A DNA stretch of 64,000 nt from Rufibacter immobilis (GCF_003721565.1 NZ_RJJE01000001.1:310001-374000); one strand, 5' to 3'. Positions 11,015-20,281 are shown, counted from the stretch's first letter. A program made the numbers and translations. The notes: a model not told the origin generated them from the letters alone.

Positions 11015-12202
11015 TTAGTCAAGGATCTCAGTTACCTGACCGGCACCTACAGTTCTACCACCCTCACGGATAGCGAAACGTAGACCTTTCTCCATGGCTA
11101 CTTTGTTGATCAGTTCAACAGTGATAGTGATGTTATCACCAGGCATAACCATTTCAACACCTTCTGGCAGTGTGATCACACCAGTTACGTCTGTAGTTCT
11201 CAAGTAGAACTGTGGACGGTAGTTGTTGAAGAAAGGAGTGTGACGACCACCTTCTTCTTTTGAAAGAACGTAAACCTCAGCTTTGAATTTCTGGTGAGGA
11301 GTTACTGAACCTGGCTTACAGATAACCATACCACGACGGATATCGGTTTTCTCAATACCACGTAACAACAGACCTACGTTGTCACCAGCTTCACCTCTGT
11401 CTAGGATTTTGCGGAACATTTCCACACCAGTTACTGTAGACTTCAAGCCTTCAGCACCCATGCCCAAGATATCAACTTGCTCACCAGAGTTGATGATACC
11501 ACGCTCGATACGGCCAGTAGCTACTGTACCACGACCAGTGATAGAGAACACGTCCTCAACTGGCATCAAGAATGGAAGGTCAGTTAAACGAGCAGGGATT
11601 GGAATGTAGCTATCTACAGCTGCCATCAATTCCTCAATAGTCTTAACCCATTTAGCGTCACCGTTCAAGCCACCAAGAGCTGAACCTTGGATAACTGGAA
11701 TGTTGTCACCGTCGAAATCATAGAAAGAAAGAAGCTCTCTGATTTCCATTTCAACCAGCTCTAACAATTCTGGATCGTCTACCATGTCCACTTTGTTCAT
11801 GAACACAACAAGAGCAGGAACACCTACCTGACGAGCCAAAAGGATGTGCTCACGAGTTTGTGGCATAGGACCATCTGTAGCAGCAACCACAAGGATAGCA
11901 CCATCCATCTGAGCAGCACCAGTAACCATGTTTTTCACATAGTCAGCGTGACCAGGACAGTCAACGTGTGCATAGTGACGGTTCTCAGTAGCATACTCTA
12001 CGTGAGAGGTGTTAATAGTAATACCACGCTCTTTTTCTTCAGGAGCGTTGTCAATTGAAGAGAAATCTCTTTTAGCGGCCAGACCTTTTTCCGCTAAAAC
12101 CTGAGTAATAGCAGCAGTCAAGGTTGTCTTACCGTGGTCAACGTGCCCAATCGTACCGATGTTTACGTGCGGTTTGGAACGGTCAAATGTTTCTTTAGCC
12201 AT
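11015..12202 (-). CDS. tuf: Elongation factor Tu
   Basis: This 395-residue GTPase delivers aminoacyl-tRNA to the ribosome. The P-loop [10 protein letters not shown] is near residues 19-28, [12 protein letters not shown] carries the switch II DxxG, and NKVDMVD supplies the base-specificity motif. Domain 2/3 segments such as [13 protein letters not shown] are intact. It sits downstream of three tRNA genes and is followed by a strong terminator. It is the only tuf in the window. Confidence 0.99.
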   Translation of the reverse strand: MAKETFDRSKPHVNIGTIGHVDHGKTTLTAAITQVLAEKGLAAKRDFSSIDNAPEEKERGITINTSHVEYATENRHYAHVDCPGHADYVKNMVTGAAQMDGAILVVAATDGPMPQTREHILLARQVGVPALVVFMNKVDMVDDPELLELVEMEIRELLSFYDFDGDNIPVIQGSALGGLNGDAKWVKTIEELMAAVDSYIPIPARLTDLPFLMPVEDVFSITGRGTVATGRIERGIINSGEQVDILGMGAEGLKSTVTGVEMFRKILDRGEAGDNVGLLLRGIEKTDIRRGMVICKPGSVTPHQKFKAEVYVLSKEEGGRHTPFFNNYRPQFYLRTTDVTGVITLPEGVEMVMPGDNITITVELINKVAMEKGLRFAIREGGRTVGAGQVTEILD

Positions 12203-12262
12203 TTTAGAAAGTATTTAGTTCTTGGGTTAATACGGTGTATTGCTTGTTTCAAATACTCCTTG

Positions 12263-12334
12263 AGCCAACGATGGGAATTGAACCCACGACCCCTTCCTTA
12301 CCAAGGAAGTACTCTACCCCTGAGCTACGTCGGC
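12263..12334 (-). tRNA. tRNA-Thr (GGT)
   Basis: A 72-nt cloverleaf with acceptor gccgacg/cgttggc (one G-T pair), anticodon stem cttcc/ggaag and loop ttGGTaa. The anticodon GGT reads ACC/ACU. It is the last tRNA before tuf in the tRNA-Tyr-Gly-Thr-tuf transcript. Confidence 0.97.
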
Positions 12335-12340
12335 ATAATG

Positions 12341-12370
12341 AAATGATGCAGCTTTCGCTGCATCATTTTT
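12341..12370 (-). other. Hairpin with GNRA-like loop between tRNA-Gly and tRNA-Thr
   Basis: On the minus strand an AATGATGCAGC arm and its complement enclose a GAAA tetraloop. The perfect stem followed by a short A/T tract suggests a processing or stability element in the tRNA-tuf transcript. Confidence 0.55.
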
Positions 12371-12375
12371 AATTG

Positions 12376-12448
12376 AGCGGGAGACGAGGTTCGAACCCGC
12401 GACCTACAGCTTGGAAGGCTGTCGCTCTACCAACTGAGCTACTCCCGC
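12376..12448 (-). tRNA. tRNA-Gly (TCC)
   Basis: A 73-nt cloverleaf with acceptor gcgggag/ctcccgc, anticodon stem acagc/gctgt and loop ctTCCaa. The anticodon TCC reads GGA/GGG. It is part of the tRNA cluster upstream of tuf. Confidence 0.97.
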
Positions 12449-12520
12449 TTATTTCTAAGAATCCAAGAATCTTCACGAGACAATCTGTAACCTTGCCTCA
12501 ACTCTTGGTTGGTGTTGGTG

Positions 12521-12603
12521 TGGGGAGAGAAGGATTCGAACCTTCGAAAGCTTACGCTAACGGAGTTACAGTCCGTCCCATTTGGCCACTCTGGAATCTC
12601 CCC
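12521..12603 (-). tRNA. tRNA-Tyr (GTA)
   Basis: An 83-nt tRNA with the long variable arm expected of bacterial tRNA-Tyr, acceptor ggggaga/tctcccc and anticodon loop ctGTAac. It is the first gene of the tRNA-tuf transcript, about 55 bp after the predicted start site. Confidence 0.97.
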
Positions 12604-12664
12604 ATTCTTGTTTCAAAGAACCCTAAGAAGCGTTTTCGTTTCCGTTTTTCGTTCTTAGGAGCTG

Positions 12665-12695
12665 CAAAATTATAGGCTTTTTCTTCCATGTCAAA
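12665..12695 (-). promoter_or_regulatory. Promoter of the tRNA-Tyr/Gly/Thr-tuf unit
   Basis: On the minus strand TTTG (12692-12695) and TAATTTTG (12665-12672) are separated by 19 bp, a very good match to the Bacteroidota housekeeping promoter TTTG/TAnnTTTG. It faces the tRNA cluster. Confidence 0.75.
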
Positions 12696-12718
12696 TATTT
12701 CGGCAAATATTTTTTCAA

Positions 12719-15250
12719 TTATTTTATTTCAACCCCTGTCATTGGGCTCAGTCCAGGGTCTTGCTCGGTTAGTTTCTGGAGTGTTTCCCTCCGTTCATCT
12801 GTCTCACTCATTAAGCTAAGCATTTGAAAGGCAGCTTGTTTTATTTCAGCCATTGCCTCTCGCTCTACTACCTGCACCAGAGCCTGCCATCCGCGTTCCT
12901 GCGCATCAATTTTTTTCTTCAGAAGAAAGGCTCCGAAGCTCTGAATAAAGAAATAGAGGTCTGCTCCCTTCATTCTTCGGGCATTTTGCAGATACCAGCT
13001 ATACAGTTCTTCCTGTTCGCTTCCCGTAAAGGCCGATGCCAAGGCATTGACTACATCAGGATTTTTATAGCTCAGGAATGGTTTTAGTGCTTCCAGTTCA
13101 TGCTCGCCTTTCGCCCATGCGAAAATAGAGGCACTCACTACCAGATAAGAGCTATCCTCCAACCCTCTTCGGATAATTTCCTGCGGCAACCCCTGCAAGG
13201 TGCTTAGAGCGTACATGGCAATGGCTCTAACAGAGCTGTTCTCATCAGTTGCTGCCATTTGCTGCACCTGTCTCTGCGTCTGAGGCTGCTGCATGGCATT
13301 AGTAGACACTAACATTTCTACACCCATATATCTGATCTTCCAGAACGGGTCTTGTAGAGCTTTGAGGAGCACCGGCTCAATCTGCGTATCTGCGGTGTCC
13401 CTTAACTGCTCTAAGGCATTAGACTTGGCAGCGTATCCTGGACTGTAATTGAATTGGTTTGCCCACTCTGCTATAGACTTACTATGTTTAATTCTAGCCA
13501 AAAGGTGTTGCCGTGGATCTACCACTACGGTTTGAGGGGCAGCCGCCATTGGGAAGCGGAAGGTCTCTAAGACTTTCTCCACCTGCACAGTCTGCTCCTG
13601 CCATTTCCCCTCCTGCAGAAGACTAATTACGAGCGGAAATTTATAAACCGTGGACCGTACAGTATCCTGCGTTTGCTGCACCAGCACGGTAAGGGTCCCA
13701 TTCTCATATTGATGCGACACCGCCAACTCAGGATGACCAGGTGTCAGGAACCACTGCTGGAAGAAGGGTTTTAAATCACGACCGGTTACTTCTTCAAAGG
13801 CCAGCCGAAGCTTGTCAAGCTCTACTGCACTGTATTGGTTCTGCCGTAAATACAGGTTCAATGCGGCAAAAAAGGCGTCCTCCCCTACCTCCTGCCGGAG
13901 CATGTGCAGCACGCGTCCTCCTTTGGCGTAGGAGTGGCTGTCAAACATATCTTCCTTGTCCTCATAGTGATACCGTATAAGCGGCTCCTGCTTGGTTCTG
14001 GATTCACCTAAATATTCCAGCAAAGCCGTCTGATGCGTTAAGGCGGCTTCCTCTGGCCCATACTGATGCTCTGCCCACAGATATTCAGAATAATCGGCGA
14101 AGGATTCATTCAAGGGCAAGTTGGCCCAAGACTCTGTGGTGACTAAATCCCCGAACCACTGGTGGAAAAGCTCATGGGCAATGATGTGGTCCCAGTTCTT
14201 GTCTAACAACTCACGGCGGTCTTGGTGCAACGCTTCCATAAAAGTAGAGGCCGTGGTGTTTTCCATGGCCCCGGAAACAAAATCCCGCACCACCACCTGT
14301 GCATATTTGTCCCAGGGGAAAGCCATTCCCAACTTCTGAGAAAAGAACTCCAGCATGGCAGGCGTGCGCCCGAAGGTAGACTTTGCAGTAGCGACATACT
14401 CTGGCTCCACCCAATAGCTGATTTCCTTGTTCCGCCACTTATCTTTTACAACTGCGTATTCGCCAATGGCCATCATGGCCAGATAAGGAGCATGTGGCTT
14501 GCTCATGCGCCAGTGATCTATCCTTAACCCATCTTTCAACTTTCGGGAAGAAACCAGTACCCCATTTGACAGGGTCTTGAAGCGGTTTTCAACGGTAATG
14601 AAAAGATCCTGTGTCATGCGCTCATTGGGCTTGTCAATGGTGGGAAACCAGGCCGAGTTCGCCTCAGTTTCTCCTTGCGTCCAGATTTGCTGAGGCACTC
14701 CGTCCTCGGTTCCCAATGGATTGATAAAATACAGGCCTTTATCAGATAAGATGGCTTCGCTGCCCTTTACTTTTAACTCATTGGGTTTGGCGGTATAGGA
14801 AATGAAGAGCTGGAGCGTATCTTTTCTGGTATAGCGCTGGCCTAACCGCAACGTGAGCCTGTATTGGTCATAGGCATACTGCAGCGGCACTTCCTGTCTT
14901 CCTTTCAGCAGAGTCACTTTATGGATATCAAATCCTTTCGCATCCAATACCACGGAGTCTTGTGGGTAGAAGTAAGGTTTCAACGTAAGGGTAGCCTCCC
15001 CTAACAGGTGCTGTTTGGCCCAGTCAAACCGTACTTTTAAAGTAGTATGCAGCAGATCTACCAGACGTTCTGCGGCGGGTTGGTACGGTCCTTTGCTAGT
15101 GACAGGCGCTGGTTCAGCGGCAACCGCCTCTGGCGTGGCAGTCACTTCTTCGGCCACTGCCGCTGGGGCCGAAGGCTTTTTCACGGCGCAGCCCCAACCA
15201 GTAGTCACCACCAAAAAAAGGAACAAGGCGCGCAAAAGGATGTGATTCAT
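12719..15250 (-). CDS. M1 family metallopeptidase lipoprotein with HEAT-like tail
   Basis: An 843-residue zinc aminopeptidase of the M1 (aminopeptidase N/LTA4H) family. The start at 15250 gives MNHILLRALFLFLVV ending in a lipobox-like TTGWGC, so it is probably an envelope lipoprotein; a longer in-frame reading would bury this signal. The substrate motif GAMEN is at residues 327-331. The zinc motif HELFH is at 359-363 and the third ligand is Glu382 in NESFADY. The C-terminal third is helical and resembles HEAT repeats (LLKALQDPFWKIRYMGVEML and similar). Likely role: trimming of peptides in the periplasm or at the cell surface. It is divergent from the biotin carrier gene. Confidence 0.92.
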   Translation of the reverse strand: MNHILLRALFLFLVVTTGWGCAVKKPSAPAAVAEEVTATPEAVAAEPAPVTSKGPYQPAAERLVDLLHTTLKVRFDWAKQHLLGEATLTLKPYFYPQDSVVLDAKGFDIHKVTLLKGRQEVPLQYAYDQYRLTLRLGQRYTRKDTLQLFISYTAKPNELKVKGSEAILSDKGLYFINPLGTEDGVPQQIWTQGETEANSAWFPTIDKPNERMTQDLFITVENRFKTLSNGVLVSSRKLKDGLRIDHWRMSKPHAPYLAMMAIGEYAVVKDKWRNKEISYWVEPEYVATAKSTFGRTPAMLEFFSQKLGMAFPWDKYAQVVVRDFVSGAMENTTASTFMEALHQDRRELLDKNWDHIIAHELFHQWFGDLVTTESWANLPLNESFADYSEYLWAEHQYGPEEAALTHQTALLEYLGESRTKQEPLIRYHYEDKEDMFDSHSYAKGGRVLHMLRQEVGEDAFFAALNLYLRQNQYSAVELDKLRLAFEEVTGRDLKPFFQQWFLTPGHPELAVSHQYENGTLTVLVQQTQDTVRSTVYKFPLVISLLQEGKWQEQTVQVEKVLETFRFPMAAAPQTVVVDPRQHLLARIKHSKSIAEWANQFNYSPGYAAKSNALEQLRDTADTQIEPVLLKALQDPFWKIRYMGVEMLVSTNAMQQPQTQRQVQQMAATDENSSVRAIAMYALSTLQGLPQEIIRRGLEDSSYLVVSASIFAWAKGEHELEALKPFLSYKNPDVVNALASAFTGSEQEELYSWYLQNARRMKGADLYFFIQSFGAFLLKKKIDAQERGWQALVQVVEREAMAEIKQAAFQMLSLMSETDERRETLQKLTEQDPGLSPMTGVEIK

Positions 15251-15332
15251 GTAATAATGATTTATTAACTTTGAGGACTCAAGTTGTGAATTTATTTCAC
15301 ACATACGGTATTTACAGTTTAACGCAGTCCAG

Positions 15333-15827
15333 ATGCTACAGGTAAAATCGGCCAACGCTACGTGGCAAGTAGTCCTAGAGAAAAACCAGATCCTTCTCAA
15401 TGACACACCTTTTACCTGGGACCTGCTCCCGCTTAGCCCTACCTCTTTCCATATTCTTAAAGACAGCCGTTCTTATACCGCTGAACTGTTGGAGTCTGAG
15501 CCAGAGAGCAAGACCTTCAAGATCAAAATCAACGGCAAGGTGCACACGCTACAGGTGCAAGACAGAATGGACCTGCTCCTGGAAAGCCTGGGCATGGGCG
15601 AAGCGCTTTCCCAAAAAGTAAACGACATCAAGGCCCCTATGCCAGGGCTGATCCTGGACATCAAGGTTACGCCAGGCCAGGAAGTAAAGAAAGGTGACCC
15701 TATCCTGATCCTGGAAGCCATGAAAATGGAGAACATCATCAAATCTCCCGGAGATGGTGTGGTGCGCGAGGTAAAGGTAACCGTGAGGCAGAACGTAGAG
15801 AAAAACCAAGTCCTTATCGTTTTTTAA
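15333..15827 (+). CDS. Biotin/lipoyl attachment (biotin carboxyl carrier) protein
   Basis: A 164-residue biotin carrier. Its C-terminal domain has the biotinylation motif EAMKMEN with Lys131 as predicted acceptor, preceded by KAPMPGLI and followed by SPGDGVV. The N-terminal half lacks a catalytic domain, so it must act with a separate biotin carboxylase and carboxyltransferase, most likely for acetyl- or propionyl-CoA. The neighbours (pyrH, frr) are housekeeping genes and do not reveal the partners. A palindromic repeat follows the stop codon. Confidence 0.9.
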   Translation: MLQVKSANATWQVVLEKNQILLNDTPFTWDLLPLSPTSFHILKDSRSYTAELLESEPESKTFKIKINGKVHTLQVQDRMDLLLESLGMGEALSQKVNDIKAPMPGLILDIKVTPGQEVKKGDPILILEAMKMENIIKSPGDGVVREVKVTVRQNVEKNQVLIVF

Positions 15828-15835
15828 GCAATTCC

Positions 15836-15873
15836 CGTTTAGGGCCTGTTTTTGGAAAAACAGGCCCTAAACG
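15836..15873. repeat. Palindromic GTTTAG repeat
   Basis: A perfect 18-bp stem (CGTTTAGGGCCTGTTTTT arm) with a GG loop, between the biotin carrier gene and pyrH. One of the cleanest copies in the window. Confidence 0.9.
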
Positions 15874-15916
15874 CATTCATACAACATCATTTACAATTCC
15901 TATTTAACATAGAAGC

Positions 15917-16624
15917 ATGCGATTCAAAAGAATTCTATTGAAGCTCAGCGGAGAGTCCTTGATGGGCGAGCAGCAGTATGGCATAGATACTAACATGCTG
16001 GTGCAATATGCCCAAGAAATCAAATCTGCCATTGACCTGGGCGCCCAGGTGGCTGTGGTGATTGGCGGAGGAAACATTTTCAGGGGAGTACAGGCCGAGT
16101 CTGTAGGATTAGACCGCGTGCAGGGCGATTACATGGGCATGCTGGCCACGGTAATCAATAGTATGGCGTTGCAGAGTGCACTGGAGAAAAATGGCGTGTT
16201 TACCCGCCTGCTCTCCGGCATCAACATCCAGCAGGTGTGCGAGCCGTATATCCGCCGCCGGGCGTTGCGCCACCTGGAGAAAGGCCGCGTAGTGATTTTC
16301 GGGGCTGGTATTGGCAGCCCTTACTTCACTACAGACTCAGCGGCTTCACTACGTGCCATTGAGATTGAGGCCGATGTGGTTTTAAAAGGAACCCGCGTAG
16401 ACGGCATCTACACCGCAGACCCTGAGAAAGATCCTTCGGCTACCCGCTACACAGACATCAGCTTTGAGGAGGTGTTTGAGAAAGGGCTCAACGTAATGGA
16501 CATGACCGCCTTTACCCTCTGCAAAGAAAACAACCTGCCTATTGTGGTGTTTGACATCAACACGCGGGGCAATCTTGCCAGGCTGATCAACGGCGAAAAA
16601 GTGGGAACTTTGGTTTCTATGTAA
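15917..16624 (+). CDS. pyrH: UMP kinase
   Basis: This 235-residue enzyme of the amino-acid kinase fold phosphorylates UMP to UDP in pyrimidine synthesis. It begins [17 protein letters not shown], and GGGNIFRG forms the phosphate-binding loop. The segment [13 protein letters not shown] and the C-terminal [18 protein letters not shown] are characteristic. It is followed by frr after 112 bp; pyrH-frr is a conserved bacterial pair. Confidence 0.98.
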   Translation: MRFKRILLKLSGESLMGEQQYGIDTNMLVQYAQEIKSAIDLGAQVAVVIGGGNIFRGVQAESVGLDRVQGDYMGMLATVINSMALQSALEKNGVFTRLLSGINIQQVCEPYIRRRALRHLEKGRVVIFGAGIGSPYFTTDSAASLRAIEIEADVVLKGTRVDGIYTADPEKDPSATRYTDISFEEVFEKGLNVMDMTAFTLCKENNLPIVVFDINTRGNLARLINGEKVGTLVSM

Positions 16625-16736
16625 ACCTTACCCCTGGCGCAAGCCGTTGATATTACAGAATAAAATCAGAAATTAGTGCCGCCTTTGGCAAAACAAGGGC
16701 AGCAGATCTAGTCATCTTTCTAAATCAGAAAAACCA

Positions 16737-17300
16737 ATGACCGAAGAAATTAATTTTTATTTGAGCGAAGCCGAGGAATCAATGCAGAAATCGGTGCAGC
16801 ATACCAGCGTAGAATTAACCAAGATCAGAGCAGGCAAAGCCTCTCCCGCCATGGTGGAAGACCTGCGCGTAGATTACTATGGCACACCCACCCCTATCTC
16901 ACAGGTAGCCAACGTGAGCACCCCAGATGCCCGCACCCTCATGATCAAGCCATGGGAGAAAAACATGGTGGCTGAAATTGGCAAAGCCATCAAGAACAGC
17001 GACTTGGGCCTTGCCCCTAACATGGAAGCAGACGGTGTTCGCCTGAACATCCCAGCCCTTACCGAAGAGCGGCGCCGGGACCTGGTGAAGCAAGCCAAAA
17101 ACGAAACGGAGAGCGGCAAGATCAGAGTGCGCAACATCCGCAAGGACGTTAACGAGGCCCTGAGAAAACTCCAGAAAGAAGGCACTTCTGAAGACGCCGT
17201 GAAAGACGCCGAAGGGAAGGTGCAGAAACTTACCGATGCCTACATTGTGAAGCTGGATGAACTCCTTGCCAAAAAAGAGGCGGAGATCATGACCATCTAA
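16737..17300 (+). CDS. frr: Ribosome recycling factor
   Basis: A 187-residue factor that splits post-termination ribosomes with EF-G. The three-helix-bundle segment TKIRAGKASPAMVEDL, the head-domain PISQVANVSTPDARTL and the C-terminal KKEAEIMTI are all present. Its length is standard and it lies downstream of pyrH. It converges on the gene at 17403, with a strong bidirectional hairpin between. Confidence 0.98.
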   Translation: MTEEINFYLSEAEESMQKSVQHTSVELTKIRAGKASPAMVEDLRVDYYGTPTPISQVANVSTPDARTLMIKPWEKNMVAEIGKAIKNSDLGLAPNMEADGVRLNIPALTEERRRDLVKQAKNETESGKIRVRNIRKDVNEALRKLQKEGTSEDAVKDAEGKVQKLTDAYIVKLDELLAKKEAEIMTI

Positions 17301-17310
17301 GATAGAAAGG

Positions 17311-17347
17311 CGTTTAGAGCCTCTTTTTCTAAAAGAGGCCTCAAAAG
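17311..17347. repeat. Palindromic GTTTAG repeat
   Basis: A divergent copy with arms cgtttagagcctcttttt and aaaagaggcctcaaaag. It lies directly after frr and abuts the following terminator. Confidence 0.65.
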
Positions 17348-17383
17348 AGAAGCCCGCTCCAACCAGAGCGGGCTTCTCTTTTA
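17343..17383. terminator. Bidirectional terminator between frr and the 17403 gene
   Basis: AAAAGAGAAGCCCGCTC pairs with GAGCGGGCTTCTCTTTT around a five-base loop. A-run and T-run flanks make it functional in both directions between convergent genes. Confidence 0.85.
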
Positions 17384-17402
17384 AAAGGCTATAAACAAAT
17401 AT

Positions 17403-17828
17403 CTACTTTTTCTCAGGGGTGTCACTTCTGGAAGCCAACCACTGCAACGCTTCCGCTATGCTATCAAACACTTCAATGCCTGTGGTGTCATAAGTAAACC
17501 TGAGTGATTTATCTGTAGAGAGACGGCTGAACATACTGGGAGAATAGACCCAGGCAAAGGAAGTCATGCCGGCCTGGCGCAACCGCGGAAACCAATCTGA
17601 CCCTACCCACTCAGCGGCAGAAGACCAGATCCCCTCCACGTTGGTATTGTCATTTAGGATCTTGTGGCATTCATGCTGCACCATCGCCTCCAGAATCCGC
17701 TCGCAACCATCCTGAACCGACTGCTTTGTCTGGAAGCCGGTCCAATCACCCAGAATATATTTCTCCTCCGGATTGAAACAGATGGTAATATATGTGTCTT
17801 TGAATATTAATGAGTTACTCATTGTCAA
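17403..17828 (-). CDS. Conserved hypothetical protein, STAS/SpoIIAA-like size
   Basis: A 141-residue soluble protein without signal or membrane segment. It alternates predicted strands and helices (ITICFNPEEKYILGDWTGF, then a helical VQDGCERILEAMVQHEC, then KILNDNTNVEGIW). This resembles small STAS/SEC14-like proteins found next to signalling genes in Bacteroidota, but I do not recognise a defining motif. It may start at MTMSNS or at the inner MSNS. It is transcribed opposite to frr and is probably monocistronic. Confidence 0.7.
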   Translation of the reverse strand: MTMSNSLIFKDTYITICFNPEEKYILGDWTGFQTKQSVQDGCERILEAMVQHECHKILNDNTNVEGIWSSAAEWVGSDWFPRLRQAGMTSFAWVYSPSMFSRLSTDKSLRFTYDTTGIEVFDSIAEALQWLASRSDTPEKK

Positions 17829-18078
17829 ATGTGAGCCTTCTATGCTGTTTGTCTTGGAAGGAAGAGCAAATTACGTCGCATAAGCGAGCATAACAAGTAT
17901 TTATACTTAGAAAAACTGTACTATTTCTACATAAGCAAACGAGCAACTTAATTTTTACGAATACTTTTACAGAAAGTTCACTTGATTTTCTCAGACCTTT
18001 GCTTATTACATAAACCATAACTATTTCAATCTTGCCCTAGCTTCACCTCCACAAATAAAGAGCGTACTTAAAAAATAA

Positions 18079-18130
18079 AGCCTGGCGTTTAGGGGCTGTT
18101 TTTCGAAAAACAGCCCCTAAACGCCAGGCT
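18079..18130. repeat. Palindromic GTTTAG repeat, 52-bp perfect palindrome
   Basis: The element core is extended by AGCCTGG on the left and the matching CCAGGCT on the right, giving a fully palindromic 52 bp. The extra flank differs from other copies yet still pairs. Confidence 0.92.
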
Positions 18131-18142
18131 TTACCATGATTA

Positions 18143-18181
18143 TAAAAACAGGCTCTCCCGCATAAGTGAGAGGGCCTGTTC
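18143..18181 (-). terminator. Terminator of nadD
   Basis: On the minus strand an AACAGGCCCTCTC arm pairs with GAGAGCCTGTT and is followed by a T-rich tract, just after the nadD stop codon. Confidence 0.75.
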
Positions 18182-18191
18182 CTAAAACTGC

Positions 18192-18770
18192 TCACAGGTA
18201 CAGTTTCTTGATTTGGATGTAGTCTAACACCGCTTCAGGCAGCAGATAACGGGTAGATTTTCCTTCTTTCAGGCATTGCCTGATGAACGTGGCCGAAATA
18301 TCCAGCAAGGGAGCCGGCACTACCGTTATTTTAGGATGATTCTTCAGTACATCGGGCACTTTACCGCTTCCCGGCCTCGGATACACCAGTATCTCATGAA
18401 ACTCCAGAATCTGCTCATGGTTTTTCCATTTAGGGAAAGTAACCAAATTGTCTTCGCCCATAATGAGCGCGAACTGATAGGTAGGATATCTTTCCTGCAG
18501 GTAGGTGAGCGAATCTATGGTGTAGCTGGGTTTGGGCATCCGGAACTCAATATCCGTTACCCCTAGATCTGTGTTATCTGCAATGGCCAGGCGCACCATG
18601 TGCAACCGGTCAAACTCATGCAACAGGCTGCTACTGGGTTTAAAAGGATTCTGCGGACTTACCACTAACCAAACAGCATCTAAAGTTGTGTTGGTAGCCA
18701 TATAGTTGGCCAGAATCAGATGTCCCACATGGATTGGGTTGAAAGACCCAAAAAGCAGCCCCACCCGCAT
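18192..18770 (-). CDS. nadD: Nicotinate-nucleotide adenylyltransferase
   Basis: A 192-residue nucleotidyltransferase that converts nicotinate mononucleotide to deamido-NAD. The N-terminal GSFNPIHVGHL carries the HxGH-type catalytic motif. The later ISATFIRQCLKEGKSTRYLLPEA segment has the ISxTxxR signature. It starts 2 bp after the gmk stop, so the two are co-transcribed at the end of a sigma-antisigma-gmk-nadD unit. Confidence 0.97.
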   Translation of the reverse strand: MRVGLLFGSFNPIHVGHLILANYMATNTTLDAVWLVVSPQNPFKPSSSLLHEFDRLHMVRLAIADNTDLGVTDIEFRMPKPSYTIDSLTYLQERYPTYQFALIMGEDNLVTFPKWKNHEQILEFHEILVYPRPGSGKVPDVLKNHPKITVVPAPLLDISATFIRQCLKEGKSTRYLLPEAVLDYIQIKKLYL

Positions 18771-18772
18771 GA

Positions 18773-19357
18773 TTACACAATTTCGTCTACTTCATAGAGA
18801 AAGTTCCGTACCAGCTTCTCTGCCTTGGCAAACGCCTCCTCCAGATTGTCATTCACGATCACCTCATCAAACTGATCCTCAAAGCTCAGCTCAAACTTGG
18901 CTTTGAACACACGGCTGGAGATGCTGGAAGCCGAATCTGTATTGCGGGCAACCAAACGCTTAGATAATTCCTCTACCGAAGGCGGCTTCACAAAAATGGC
19001 AAGGGCGCGGTCTTTGTAAAAGTTCTTGACACTTAATCCTCCTTTTACGTCTACATCCAGAATGGCATGCTTGCCCTCAGACCAGATACGTTCAATTTCA
19101 GATTTGAGCGTACCATAGAAGGCACCCTCATAGACTTCTTCCCACTCCACAAACTCATCATTCCCAATCTTCTCGCGGAATTCTTCCGGGGTGATGAAGT
19201 AATAGTCTTTTCCGTTTTCTTCAGAGCGGCCCCGGCGATCGCGGGTGCAGGCGGAGATAGAGAAACTCAGTTCTGGCAGAACGTTTACTAAGTGGCGGAC
19301 AATTGTAGTTTTGCCGGCCCCAGAGGGAGCCGAAAAAATGATGATTTTACCTTGCAT
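18773..19357 (-). CDS. gmk: Guanylate kinase
   Basis: A 194-residue kinase that phosphorylates GMP to GDP. The P-loop [12 protein letters not shown] is at residues 9-20. The GMP-binding region includes [19 protein letters not shown] and the [11 protein letters not shown] segment is typical. It is 21 bp downstream of the anti-sigma gene and 2 bp before nadD. Confidence 0.97.
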   Translation of the reverse strand: MQGKIIIFSAPSGAGKTTIVRHLVNVLPELSFSISACTRDRRGRSEENGKDYYFITPEEFREKIGNDEFVEWEEVYEGAFYGTLKSEIERIWSEGKHAILDVDVKGGLSVKNFYKDRALAIFVKPPSVEELSKRLVARNTDSASSISSRVFKAKFELSFEDQFDEVIVNDNLEEAFAKAEKLVRNFLYEVDEIV

Positions 19358-19378
19358 CCGGGATTAGGAGGCTTAAAA

Positions 19379-19672
19379 CTAAGCGGTTTGGTGAATTTTT
19401 GATTTGATGGAATCTACCAGATTGGCAGGTGTGCCCGGGCGACGGAGAGACGCGTTCAGGAACTTGACAAATAAACGCTGTTTGTCTACACTTTCAAAAC
19501 ATGGAGAGCATTCATCGGCCTGTTCAGCCAGAAAAGCTTCATCCTCCTTCGTGGCTACGCCCTCCAGCCACTTCTCAAAAACGCCCTGTACCTTCTCACA
19601 GTCAGGCTCATGGCTCTCCTCTGTGGCGTTATCGCCCATCAATTCATCTGTCATTGTAGTAGTCCCCATCAT
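19379..19672 (-). CDS. Putative zinc-binding anti-sigma factor
   Basis: A 97-residue acidic protein immediately downstream of an ECF sigma gene (12-bp gap). It has a His/Cys set (HEPDC, then ADECSPCFESV) resembling ZAS-type anti-sigma domains, although the spacing is wider than in textbook HxxxCxxC members. There is no transmembrane segment, so it would be a soluble regulator. The start may be at 19672 or at the internal Met at 19654. The anti-sigma role is inferred from position plus the Cys/His pattern. Confidence 0.8.
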   Translation of the reverse strand: MMGTTTMTDELMGDNATEESHEPDCEKVQGVFEKWLEGVATKEDEAFLAEQADECSPCFESVDKQRLFVKFLNASLRRPGTPANLVDSIKSKIHQTA

Positions 19673-19684
19673 AATTAATTTCCG

Positions 19685-20281
19685 TTAGCTGTTATAACCC
19701 ATTGACTTTGCGTATTTCTCCAACTTTTCCTTTAAAAAGTGCCGGGCACGGTGCAGGCGACTTCTTACTGTCCCGATGGGAATGTCCAGTATCTTGGCCA
19801 TTTCCTCATAGGTGAACCCTTCCAGATCGCAGAGGATAATCACAGTCCGGAAATCTACCGGCAACGAGTTGAGCGCACCCGCCACTTCGTCCCCAATCAG
19901 GTCCTGTACACTTTCCATGCGCAGGTCTGTGGTGCCGCCAGAACTGTCTCCTTCCGCGTCTACGTCTTCAGAATTGTAGTAACCTTCCACCTCAGAGTAA
20001 TCTACTTTGGCGGGCTGTTTACTCTTCTTTCTGAAGTCGTTAATGAATGAGTTCTTCAGGATGCGGAACAGCCAGGCTTTGGCATTAGTTCCGGGTTCGA
20101 AATAATCGAAGAAACGATAGGCCTTGAGGTAGGTCTCCTGAACCAAGTCATTGGCATCGTCTTCATCTAGGGTTAAACGGTACGCGAAGTTGTAGAGAGG
20201 CGAAATAACCGGCATCAACTCCGCCTCAAACCTGGCGTCTTTCTCCTCTTTAGTCATTGAATTCGCTCTCTGTTCGCTCAT
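19685..20281 (-). CDS. ECF-type RNA polymerase sigma factor
   Basis: A 198-residue sigma-70 family protein with only regions 2 and 4. Region 2 contains YNFAYRLTLDEDDANDLVQE and AWLFRILKNSFINDFRKKSK. Region 4 contains LPVDFRTVIILCDLEGFTYEE and GTVRSRLHRARHFLKEKL. A charged, low-complexity linker between them (YYNSEDVDAEGDSSGG) is slightly long. It heads a four-gene unit with its anti-sigma, gmk and nadD. Partner stimulus and target promoters cannot be read from the sequence. Confidence 0.95.
   Translation of the reverse strand: MSEQRANSMTKEEKDARFEAELMPVISPLYNFAYRLTLDEDDANDLVQETYLKAYRFFDYFEPGTNAKAWLFRILKNSFINDFRKKSKQPAKVDYSEVEGYYNSEDVDAEGDSSGGTTDLRMESVQDLIGDEVAGALNSLPVDFRTVIILCDLEGFTYEEMAKILDIPIGTVRSRLHRARHFLKEKLEKYAKSMGYNS

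Larger units (their letters stand above)
17829..18191. other. Gene-poor interval
   Basis: This 363-bp gap holds an AT-rich stretch, a 52-bp perfect palindrome and the nadD terminator. A 67-codon minus-strand frame here has no convincing composition or ribosome site, so I do not call it a gene. Confidence 0.6.

Noticed and set aside
17815-18018. 67-codon minus-strand frame
   Set aside because: AT-rich sequence with uneven composition (clusters of Cys and Leu), no ribosome site, and overlap with the start of the 17403 gene.
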